A stretch of DNA of 64,000 bases from Phoronis australis (Eukaryota; Phoronida; Phoronidae), in NCBI GenBank assembly GCA_002633005.1, contig NMRA01000024.1, positions 163,744 to 227,743 of the forward strand, in the 5' to 3' direction. The notes under the pieces were generated by a model, which was not told where the DNA came from, did no database searches, and saw nothing but the letters and a program-made list of their open reading frames with translations. Below, in pieces: positions 11,817 to 22,367 of the stretch (position 1 is its first letter; every line of letters starts with the position of its first letter). Made by a program: the position numbers and the translations under genes.

Positions 11817-13157
11817 CTAAGTCTTACCATCAAAAACGCTCCACACCTCGACATCGGTCCAATTAATGTCTTTATCGCAGTGGAGAGTACCTTCGTAGCC
11901 GCCGGATTTACCGCACATGCCATCAGATGGGAAATAGTTATTGGAGCTGTTATAGGAGACAGATCCAGAAAAAAATACCAGTTCATGACCCTGGCCAAAT
12001 GTTGGACCATAGTTTTCATCATCGATCACAGAATTGCTGAATACCTTGACGTTGTATCTTTCTGTTGCACACCGAGTTCTTGCGTTACACAGTTGAAACA
12101 AGAATGCGTTACTATCTCCGGTCCGAGGAGTTCCCCAGGAGACAGAAGCATAACCGCCGTAGATGGCTCCATCAAATGAATCTTTTCCAATAGAGATGGT
12201 TGGGCCCTTATTGTCACATTTGTTGTGAAATTGCACACTCGACATTCCGTCACGTGATGCCCGGTACAGGAGCTTGAATTTTTTTCCCGAGAGCCAGTTT
12301 GTCAGGTGATTTACCTGGTATGTAGTCAGCAGACTTGAATCTAGAACACCCCCTGAGTCTAAAAATTAAACATACATTGTATCTTACAGTGAAGCTCAAC
12401 GGTGCAATTGTCGACGCATTAAAGCGAATTTCATTTCAGGAATAGTTTTGCAGTGAAAGAGAAATCTGAGTATAGTTTATTCGCTGACAAAGTGATGCAA
12501 TGTTAATGCAACACGTAATCTGTTTTGTAAGGTACTAATAAGTAGTTGAAACAAGCACAAATGTTATAAAATAATTGATGAACATGTCTATTACAGACTG
12601 AGCGATTTATTTAAGTAAAATGCTGTACTAAAATACTGACATTTTTCGCAATAGACCTAAATACCTGTGCCAGTCTCCTCTCCAGCAGTCCATATGGTCA
12701 CGTCATTTTTTATTGATTCCTCACCAATCAAAGATTTGAAGCGACGGGAGTCCATAGAGGTTATACGAGTATTTTCTTTCTGGCATTTTCTTTTCGCGCT
12801 TTCCCAATCCACTGATGCGCTGCTCAGTTTAAAGCATGAATGTTCACTGTAACGAAATTCGCTTGGGCAATAGAGTTTACTCAGAATGAGTTCAAGGGAG
12901 GACAATAACTTCTCGTTTTGATGTACCCCGTTTTGAACTATTTTAGTTGAAATGACATCACGTAATTCTTTAAATTTCGCTTGGATGGTGTTAAGAATTG
13001 TCGATTGAAAGTCCCGGTTTCTTATTTCTTCTTCTTTCAATAAGGTGATGACTGACTCCTCGAGAACAGATCTCTTCACTGCAGCCGTAGCCACCGGGAA
13101 AGACGCGATTTGATTATTCAGCACAACGACGACTACGAGAAAATAAGCGCTGAACAT
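11817..13157 (-). CDS. Secreted C-type-lectin-half / TLDc domain protein
   Basis: Two exons are modelled. Exon 1 is 13157-12665 and exon 2 is 12358-11817. The donor is ACAG/GTATTT, the acceptor is TTTTTAG, and the intron is phase 1. The lengths (493 + 542) give 344 residues. The chosen start is the first ATG in frame; it opens a signal peptide with the core FLVVVVVL. Residues about 25-95 are charged and probably helical. Residues 97-160 (CPSEFRYSEHSCFK, WESAKRKC) form only the first half of a C-type lectin domain. From about 172 to the end is a TLDc domain: LLYRASRDG, FHNKCDNKGPT, DSNAFLFQL, YGPTFGQGHELVFF and a C-terminal DVEVWSVFDG. TLDc proteins usually act inside cells in oxidative-stress protection and V-ATPase binding, so the signal peptide and lectin half are notable. 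A GTAAGA overlaps the last codons, so a further exon cannot be excluded. Confidence 0.85.
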
Positions 13158-13293
13158 TTTTGCTAAATGATTAAAAAATTTCTTAAATAAATACAAAGAG
13201 GACTTTTCACGACACCAAAGAGCAACAAAAATCCTCAACACTGTAATTGTACAGTTAGTGAAATTTATCAGGAAGACTCAAATGTAACACCGC

Positions 13294-13301
13294 CTTTTAA
13301 A
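13294..13301 (-). promoter_or_regulatory. TATA-like box for the CTLD-TLDc gene
   Basis: On the minus strand TTTAAAAG lies about 140 bases before the start codon. A start site about 30 bases further on (near 13265) would leave a leader of roughly 110 bases. AATTACAG at about 13230-13237 could be a splice acceptor in the leader, which would move the promoter; this is unresolved. Confidence 0.3.
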
Positions 13302-16270
13302 GTTTCAAGCACCGCTAAAGGACAGTTCTCACATGTCCATCAAACTAACAATTCCGGCCAATCACAGCGCAAGACAGGTACACACCAGGATAGGGCGTCA
13401 CCATCCTCCCTCAAACACTGTTTGCGATCGAAAGAGCAAAGACGAGGCACTTGTCCCGCAGAACAATGATACGTTACAGGGAACGAACGAGGACCAGCAC
13501 CTGTAACTAACTGAAGTATGCAGCAGTCTTCAGAATCAAATGAACACATGCATGAAAAAAAAAAACAAAAAAAAACACACAATCGCTGAGTAAAAGAAGT
13601 TCACCTTGTTTCACAAACAATATAATTTTATTATTTTGTGTATTAGAATCTACTGTATATTGATGCGGCAATTAATCCGCTTCCGTCAAAAGTTATCGCT
13701 ATTCATGTGTCAAATTTTGGCTAACTTTTTTGATCGAGTCCGCCATCTTCGAGGACAGCGGCATAGGTTACGAGTTTTAAAAGGCTTATATTTTCACGAA
13801 TATTCGAACAGTAAATTTAATTTAGTGACACATATTCTTACCTACCATTCTCTACAATCCTATAGTTTTCACCAGAATTCAATCGCACCGCTGAACTTAT
13901 TGAGTGGATGCAGTGCCCATGATTCACACATTTTCGACGCACCGACAACATGGCGACTTCTGGTGAACTGAAAGGCATGTTCAACCGGCTACTTTGTCAT
14001 CGGTGAATATCTAAGTACGAAACATTTTTAGACACGCTGCTACAAAAAGTAGTTTTGTACATTTTCCGGTGTCTGTGCCATAACTATAAGGAATCTTCTA
14101 TTTATTTCAGTGTGAGTACCCAATCTATTGGCCTTGCAATCTTAAAAAAGGTAATTGAAATTATTTCGAAATCGATTTTGCTTGAAAGTCAACTTTTCAT
14201 CACATTATAATTGTTTGTCAGAATAGGACACATAATTTTCTGATTTTTGGGCATAAATTGTGTTTTGGTTTCATGTTTTGTATCCTGTTGCTTTCTACTT
14301 CAGGTTATATTAAAGCAACAAAATTTGAAAAAAGATTAATTTATTTACAGAAATAGGCTACATTGGGATTATGAATTATTCTGTCTCACAGCTTTATACT
14401 TTTTCATTATCCTGTTTGTCATGGTACTTAGTAGCCAAAGTAACAATTATGCATGTTCACTTTCATATATTTCAACGACGTGAATTTGATTCTGCCTGTA
14501 TTGTTGAAATTTTCTATTTTACGTATTGTGGTAAGGCTTTTAGGATCATTTTGGCTTATTAGTGCTGAGATCACTTCAGGTTTACTTTGCTAGATGTAAC
14601 CCTTAGCTAACATGAAAGTTTGAAGCCCGTGCGTCTAATACTTTTAAGAAGTGACATTTTTATCAGTTATGAGAGTTTCATATTAAGTGAAAGTTATCAT
14701 CCTGTAGAGATTTAGATTTAGATTAAAATGATTTTACATGTCCATACCCAGCATGTGTCTTGTGGAGGTGCGAGACTCAAGGAAAGGGACCAAACCCGGA
14801 CTGTAGGAGTGGACACAATCGTCGATGTAAACTATTACCGTCGTCACATGAAAAATACCCATACTTCATGCAACGTTAGAATGTGTTTTCATTATGCATT
14901 GACCGAAATGATCCATTACTGGAAATAAGCAAAAAATAAAAAAAATATCCACTTCTTTTCTGTACCGGGATAGTGGCAGTGTTCAAGTTAGTTATTCTGA
15001 GTTTTTGGCACTCATGTTAATTTGGACAAAGCTAGATTTACGTGAAATATATGTTGACGAAATTGACAGTCGATTAACACAGGATCAAAAACTTAGTTTA
15101 TTGAATTCGCCATTTCTGAGTTACCCCGTGGCAAAAACTACGGAAACTGAAACGAAATGTCTATAATGAAGCAGTTAGCTAATTGTCTACAGAGTTGCAC
15201 AGCGAATTCAAGTGAACGAATGCATATGCAGGACATCATTAGACAACTGAATAACTAATAAGCTAAAGAATACCACTACTTTTCTCATAATATTAGGCAA
15301 CCAAAAATCTTTAAGGTTAGGTCAAACCCTAGAAAATTGTCAAATTTGGCTAGCTTCAGCACGTTGTATCTCGGAAATGGCCAATCGGATTCATTTGAAA
15401 TTTTCAGATATTGTGATTCGTGCTGTGTTCTGCAAAACTTTCTTCCACTTTTGAATGAGAAGCCAGCAAAAATTAGGATTTTCGGGTTTTTATGAAAAAA
15501 ATTACACGGTGGATAAAACAAAAACGAAACTATAATAAAATTGTCTATTCTTTATCTTGAACTTTTGTATCAAGTAAAATTTGTTCATTGTATTGATACC
15601 GTTGCTTAGCTGTGGATGTAGTGAATCCCTTTTCCTAAAGTTTACTAAAAAGGCATGTTCCAATTAACGGCAGCTTTTTTCCTGGTAGAAAATATATACA
15701 TTCACGAAGTTTAATCTTAGTATAGTTTTGCAGATATCCGGATAATTATACAGACTGGTCGATGTGACGTAACCTTAACTTGCTAGTGCCAACGCAGACA
15801 GTCGACTCTAATTCATGATCGCTCGTATGTAGTTATGGAGTCTTTCGCACTCAAGACATGTGACTGATAAACTTTGCCGCGGTTTTCAAAAGCTGGAACA
15901 TAATTCCGCTGAAAAGATCGGTTGCACCCACCCCTGAAACTACTGCCAAACACACAGTTGTCATCAGGTTGTGGTCTTCATCACTAAGCGATTTTACTTT
16001 GTTCTAACCTCGTCAATTTTGTCGTCCGCCGACCTAAATCATCAAATGCAAGTACGGTTTTGAGGTACTGCTGACTGTAACTGTTTCAGACAAGCGAGAT
16101 TTAGTATGTTTTAGCCGACGAATTCTCTCCCGACTATATATCGTCCATTTTCTGCATGACGTTGGTGGCAACGGCCCTACGAGTGATACATGTATGCTCC
16201 CTCAACATCTTGGTACACCTGGCCACTTTTGCCTTCTTAAAGACAAAACGATAGTTTTATAGCTTTTTGC
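13302..16270. other. No recognised gene
   Basis: Upstream flank of the CTLD-TLDc gene and AT-rich intergenic sequence. Several open frames of 60-120 codons occur, but none shows a domain or compositional signature I recognise. A short A-rich tract is at 13556-13577. Confidence 0.5.
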
Positions 16271-17095
16271 GTTCAGGTTCCCAACGCTCAGGACGACCCG
16301 TCTGTAGCTACCTACTGTTTATTTGACTGCTGTGTACTTACTATGTTCACACATTTACAACGCGCTTGAGTAGGGTTCATACAACACGTGTGGCCCACAG
16401 AAATGAGCTCCATCGCACGCGCCTTCTTTAAAATTTTGAGCCGACCACAGTGTACCGTGAACAGGTGGTTATATTTAATTAACCTATATTACATTAGTTA
16501 TGTTCATTAAGAATGTAGATGTATGCTGTAAGCGGTATGCTGTAAGCTTTATTAATCTAAATTTGAAGACATACATGTATGTCACTTTGTAGTTCCGTCA
16601 GTCGTAACCAGGCGTTCACGTTCTTAACTCTCAGGGCGACCCATCTATAGCTACCTGATATTTATCGGACTGTTGTGTACCTAGTATGTTCATACAATTA
16701 CAAAGAGCTTACCCATGTTTCATATAACGCGTGCCTACAAAAATGAGCCTCTCCCATCGCACGCGGCTTCATAATTTGAGCTGAACACAGTGTACTGTGA
16801 ACAGGTGGTTACATTTAATTAACCGATGCTACAGGTAGTCGTGTTCAATAAGAACGTACGCTCTAAGCGGCATGCTGTAAGCTTTATTAATCTAAATTTG
16901 AAACCATACTTTGCAGTTCGTCAATCGTAGCCAAGGACGGATCAACGATTTTGAGTTGGGGGGGGGGGGCGGGGCCTAAATCCGCCACTGGTAGCCGGGC
17001 GTCCACAATCTCAACGGTCAGGGCGACCTCTGCTGTTTATCGGATTGCCCACAGAAATGAGCCCCGTCTTTGCAAGTTAAGCTGACCACAGTTTC
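16271..17095. repeat. Tandem repeat of about 340 bp, 2.3 copies
   Basis: Unit 1 starts near 16271, unit 2 near 16614, and a shortened unit 3 at 17001. All carry TCAGGRCGACC near the start. Units 1 and 2 also share CACAGTGTAC, GAACAGGTGGTTA and a GCTGTAAGCTTTATTAATCT block. Once the 59-bp insertion and its duplication (64 bp) are removed, the spacing between units 2 and 3 is about 323 bp. No coding frame is shared. Confidence 0.75.
16932..16990. mobile_element. 59-bp CAGTGGCGGAT-family miniature element, GTAGC duplication
   Basis: The ends are CAAGGACGGATCAACG and, in reverse complement, CAGTGGCGGATTTAGG, with a G-rich centre. GTAGC stands on both sides (16927-16931, 16991-16995). The flanks match the unit 1/unit 2 junction of the surrounding tandem repeat once the element is removed. 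A 5-bp duplication with these ends fits a hAT-type non-autonomous element. Confidence 0.65.
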
Positions 17096-17939
17096 CGGCA
17101 ACTAAAATCATTTGTTCTCCCGGTTTGCTATTACACCTTTCTCGAGCATGTTTAATGAAAACTAACAATCTTTCATTTTCAGCGAAAGGCATTTTTAGTA
17201 TAGCCAATTAAATAAGTATAGGCAATATGACTTAAAATTGGCTTGTTATAAGCGGACCCAAAATCCCGGTGGGAGTACGTTCGAACCCGTCGCACCCCCC
17301 TGGGTACGGGCATAGCTTTATCTTTATGTATTTTATGTAATGATAGTCAGGTAACGAGGTGGACGTTACCTGGCCACAACATAAGTTAGCAGCTGACGGG
17401 GGGAGGGGCACAGGTTAGACACATGACCGTTTTCCGAAATGCTGGCTAAAACCGTTACTGATGGGACAGCACAGGTTAGAATCATTACAGGCCTGTAGCC
17501 AGCATTGCGCAGGGGGTGGTTCGAATTTGTTGAACAGTGGACCTTTGATATTTTGCAAACGTCGACACTGTGGAGTTTTCATTAAGGCCCACAGTTGACG
17601 CAGCTTAATCAGGGGAATGGGGAATTTGTACACACCACGATGACTCTCAGCTCTATGTTGTTGAGATGAGACGGAATTAGTAATACCATAGATGAGGATG
17701 CCGTGACGGTTGCTCACAAAGAACGGGACTCAATTCGGATGTAATGTGGTTCAAAACGATACTTCCTGCCAAATTTTCAAATCAGGCATGCTTACTGAGT
17801 GATTACACGTGCTCGAACAGAAATATTTAGTCGGAGAATAACTTGACGAAATTTTTTTATCTACTTATATTTTTGAGTGTTACTTAATTTGCTTACATCG
17901 TTGGAAATAGGATCAACCCACTACTCACTATTCTGTTCG

Positions 17940-19135
17940 CCATTCCAAAGGTTCACTACTTCGAAAGTTCACTACTGCAAAAAGGTCTAACCTTTTCAAC
18001 TCCTGCAATTTTTATATGTTCATGCAAAAAGGAATGGTACTTCGGTTATTAGATACACTGAATGGTGTACGAAAAACAACTCCCGGGTACTAAAATACTT
18101 TGGTTTTCATGCGCATGCGAAATTTCCCGCATGTCTTACGAACACGGGAAATGAGAACGTTATTGCACTTAATGGAGTGGGAATATTGATAACTTATCAA
18201 CCACGATACATTCATCAAATCCATGTCAAGTTCGCATCATTTCACAGCGCGACTGAAAAGTTTAGGGCCGCTGTGCCTGAACTTCACCCACTGGAACCAC
18301 CCACACGGCCGGGGAGAAATTAAATATAGTTAGCGGGCTTCCTTGTCCCTGCCAGCCTTCACGAAGTCAGAGAACCCCATTCAGTGTTCTTAAATTGAAA
18401 ACCGTTGGTCGCCGAAGCCCTGAACCGTGCCCAATGTTGTCCAAGCTTGAGAATGCGTCGTTCATTAGGTTCAAGAATCACGATTGGCAGTGATTGGGAC
18501 TGAGCTTGTTTGTAAATAATGAAATCAATGTATTAAGAACTAGTCAACATTTTCACGCCCTTTAAATGGTTACTAAATGGACACAAAGACCTGGCGGGCC
18601 AGGTCGAAACGTTTGCGAACAACCAACCACGTCTCTAAGTAAGTGAACATTTTATATACAATGCCTCTAGAGACCAATGACAAACCTATTCTCCAGGACA
18701 CAAATACAATAATTTATTCATGTCTGTTACGACTCATTTTAACAGACAGCAGAGTAATGAACCCTGCGGCTTAGTGGTTTTAGGTCGGTACTCCTGTTTG
18801 GGAGACCAGGGTTGGAATCCTGGCTTCGCTGGCTGACAATCGAGCATTGCACACTGGCAAAAGTGTATCCTACTCCTCTGAGCTCGGTCTTATACTAGTG
18901 AATGGGCGCAAGGGTGTGAATTAGAACCTGGATATAATGCGAAGCGACTCCTGAGGCTGTGATGTTTAAGAAAAAAAATAAGTGTCGAAGTTCTATTTTT
19001 CAAGTTGGAATTGTGAACACTCGAAGTAGTGAACTTTCGAAGGTGGCGAACCTTGGGAGCAGTGGACCTTCGGAGGAGCGAACCTTCGAAATAGTGTCAT
19101 CTAACCTTGGAAATCTTTTCCATCAAGTTAGCTGC
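17940..19135. repeat. Inverted GTTCACTACTTCGAA motifs flanking about 1.1 kb
   Basis: Near 17950-17980 the plus strand has GGTTCACTACTTCGAAAGTTC. Its reverse complement recurs in several variants at about 19015-19110 (GAAGTAGTGAACTTTCGAAG and related copies). They could be subterminal repeats of a decayed element holding the tRNA-like sequence at 18764-18836, but the borders are not clear. Confidence 0.35.
18764..18836 (+). repeat. tRNA-like sequence, probable SINE head or tRNA pseudogene
   Basis: An A-box-like TTAGTGGTTTTAGG and a B-box-like GGTTGGAATCC (consensus GGTTCRANNCC, with one change) are spaced as in a tRNA. A possible anticodon stem-loop lies near 18791-18805. The cloverleaf looks imperfect and there is no convincing terminator run, so a functional tRNA is unlikely. 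Confidence 0.4.
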
Positions 19136-21010
19136 TCGTATGAACTTGAGGCTGTGCACTATTGACACTATTGACAAGAGAAGTCCGTCTTCATTGACCG
19201 AAGTTTTTATTGGGTCTAGACCTACTTTTCCACAAAATGCTCGTCGGTGTTTTCTTAGACCTAGGAACCAATATCTAGCTTAGACCAAGCAAACACGGTT
19301 ATAGTCACGGTTAAATACTGGTTTTTGATCAACAAGTGAAGCTGCCTATAGTTAACTTACCGTCGGCTCACTTCTACTGCATTTGAAAGAACGGAAAGGC
19401 ACACACGTGTACACGCATACATGTTAATCCACCAATCCACAATCAAAGTGGACACTGGATGAAAAACATACCTGTATTTGACGAAGACTTTCAATTCCAA
19501 ATTTGAAAACGCCTGCCCTTTACCGTACTAAGCTAGCAAGCAATATCAGATAACAAGCCTATTTTCTGCTGTTTTGTTTCTTGGTCGATTTTAATGCATT
19601 CACACCGCACTGCTTTTTGGGAGTTCTCTCGCTGCTATGTACATGTAAAGCCTCCTCTAATTGTCTGCACGATCCTGTCATCTACATCAAAACCACTTGG
19701 GCGAAATTGGCCGGATACGATCCGGTGATTACGTGAAGCGCTTTGAATCAGAAGAAAATTCTAAATTATTACTAACTCAGTTATCATTGTAGTTAGTAGT
19801 ACCAGTGGCTGCAACAGGATAGGCTGGGGGTGGACCTTTTCCGCGGAGGGGGTTCGATCCTGGCTACGGGCCTGCATTAGAAAACATGCATCTGTCATCG
19901 TTTCCTGGATAGAAACATTTCATCTAAATTTCACCAAAGAAATCTAGTTCTAGGATCTCCCACCATAAGATCAGCAGTAGCCGAATTATCTAAAAATTGA
20001 CGACGACCGATTTCATCATTTTATCACTAAAAACATATTTTCACGAATTAATGAAGACCCTTTATGATATTTACTAGATTTTTCAACCGCTTACAGCCCG
20101 GTTTAGTCAAGGGCTGTAAAATACGCGATGGTATGTCCTCTCTATAGGCTGTTGCCTGGAAACTAAGAAAAAACACAAACTTAATTTTTTATTTACTTAG
20201 ACAACAAACTGATGGAAAATATTATTTGAAATCACCAGCACCCCGCAAATTGTCCCCAGAGGACCCAAAATGGGTAAAAATCAAATTCACAAAATTGGGC
20301 AAAATTTACTGAATTTTAGCAATCCAATGAAGGTTAATGGAGACTTTTTGAAAATGCGAAGACTGTATTCTGATAGATAGGTTCAATGTCTAGGCAAACA
20401 CCATAACGATAATTTTTTTCTTGTTCTTTTCAACCGTTAAAGTTACAACAGGCACAAAAACAAATATGTCCGACCGGCGGGCGGATCTTAGCGATCATGG
20501 TCCAGATTGCACGAACACAGTCAGCTGAGGTGCTGTCCTTGAGCAACTGGCAGTTACGTGGAATTTTACATTATCCTAGTGTGTTTGTTCATTTATTGTA
20601 AAATTTACAATGAGAATAGCCCTATCAGTTTTCACTTCTTTCCATGGGGGCCCTCAGTAAACACGTACAAAGACAGTAAGACAAACAGAACTATCAAATG
20701 AAAGACAGGATACAAATGATCAATGCTGAATATAAAACTGACATGGAAAGACTGATGAAACAAAATAAATAATAAAAACAATAAATCGAAGATACTTTTT
20801 ATATATTTACATATACACATATACAAAATTGATTTAACACAGGACACTTGTCGTTATTAGCAGTTTTCATTCCGTTCTGTACGTATGCTCGGAATAAAGT
20901 TCTACACTCCAAAGAACATTGGTGAAGCAACTGTGTGTTTAATCAATTGTACATGTCGAAAAACTTGCTCCCGAAGTACAGCCTAAAATCCCGTTTAGAT
21001 ATCAACTTTT
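19136..21010. other. No recognised gene
   Basis: Unique-looking non-coding sequence without recognisable genes or RNA. A repeat-like stretch at 19790-19870 (AGTGGCTGCAACAGGATAGG to GGTTCGATCC) may be another degraded SINE. Confidence 0.45.
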
Positions 21011-21014
21011 GGCC

Positions 21015-21412
21015 CCGCGCAACTGACACGGAGCAAATTGACCCGTGTCAAGCGGCCGTTTACACACACAACTCACTAACTGTGGCAAGACGGAAATTGC
21101 AGGCTGGAGAGACTGGTTCGCACATGCGCAGGTTTACAAATGACGAGAGTTGCAGAGACAAAGAACCCCGGCGTACGTAGGTCATTAGGCAAGCGCAGTA
21201 GATATGATCCTTCCCGCATTGCCCTAGTCACGCGTTTAGACATATAATTGATACTTAGCAAGATGTTTAGGCGCAAATTGCTCTACCTACCAAACGGGTG
21301 TCAAAATTTGTCACCGCGGTGTCAATTTGCTCCGTGTCAGTCCCGTTTACACACTGGAACAGCTCATTCCGTGTCAGCTGATCCGTGTCAGCTTTTGAAG
21401 TGTAAACGGCAC
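21015..21412. repeat. Cluster of CCGTGTCA boxes in both orientations
   Basis: GACACGG or its complement CCGTGTC appears at about 21025, 21042, 21335, 21370 and 21382. GAGCAAATTGAC or its complement accompanies two of them, and GTTTACAC-type motifs occur near 21058, 21343 and 21400. This arrangement, partly inverted, resembles subterminal repeats of a DNA transposon. Terminal repeats and a target duplication were not established. Confidence 0.4.
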
Positions 21413-21599
21413 TATATACATAATATGTTATACAACGTACGTGTTTGTATATGTACATATAGATTATTACATGGCGAAGTCGTTTTCCCTCGTAATCTAG
21501 AACCCGAGTGGATTTTGGAGAATTATCGCCTCGACTAATTCAATTTTAACAGGAATTGCTCTTCTTCGAACCAAAATAAAATTTATCTGGGAGATAGTG

Positions 21600-21872
21600 G
21601 TTAGTTTTTGAGGTAAATTGCGAAGTTTTCATTTAAAAAGGGTTTCGTTAAAACTGACCAAGGGGTTATTTTGTTATTGTTGTACCATTCACGAAATGAA
21701 GTTTTGACTTAAAAATGTTAACGTAAAAATAATAATAACGGCACATAAACCTAAAACCTGATTTTATATTCTCTGGTCTTTTTTCTTTCAGAAAATACAT
21801 ACTTTTATTAGTTAACATAGCCTAGTTTTTTGAATTAGTATGAAGGTTACTAAATAAGGTTTGAGATAATCT
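21600..21872. repeat. Partial copy of the 53615-55650 palindromic element
   Basis: The stretch from TTTTTGAGGTAAATTGCGAAG through CAGAAAATACATACTTTTA to AAGGTTTGAGATAATCTTCA follows the right arm at about 55380-55645 with scattered substitutions and small indels. Only one arm is present. Confidence 0.65.
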
Positions 21873-22283
21873 TCAAGTTAAGTTTAATTGTCAATTAATT
21901 TTTTCTTAAACGATTGCTATTCTGTTAAAAAACAGCGACAACTAATTTTACAGAATTCAGATTGACTATATCTACCGTGCTCGTTGGTGTGACAATATCA
22001 TGTACAATATTACATATATGTAAAATACAACGTCGTACGGAAACTGACGGATATTGTATCGAATCAGCGTGAACCTGATGTTTTATGTTGCATGTAAAGT
22101 GCCCTATCATTTAGCACAGACATCATGTTTCGCAATCGTCAAGACTTAGGATACGTCAAACACTGAGTGAATAAGTAAACAAGATTTAGCTAGATCCATG
22201 AGCTAATAGTTCATTGGCTGATGTTATTCATAAGTAAACAGCATCATGTTTGCGCAACGCACGCGGTTATACAAATTTCTAAA

Positions 22284-22294
22284 CTATTTATAAT
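22284..22294 (+). promoter_or_regulatory. TATA box for the fatty-acid-binding protein gene
   Basis: CTATTTATAAT lies about 75-85 bases before the start codon, which would place transcription start near 22320 and leave a leader of about 50 bases. A CT-rich stretch follows just before AACAATGG. Confidence 0.45.
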
Positions 22295-22367
22295 ACGCAT
22301 CAGTTTATCACAAGCTACTCGCGCATATTATATCTGTTGCGAACAAAGCTAACTTCTCTCTCTAACA

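Noticed and set aside
13340-13582. Minus-strand Cys-rich frame upstream of the CTLD-TLDc gene
   Set aside because: Begins in a poly-T tract and shows no family; no splice sites link it to the gene downstream.
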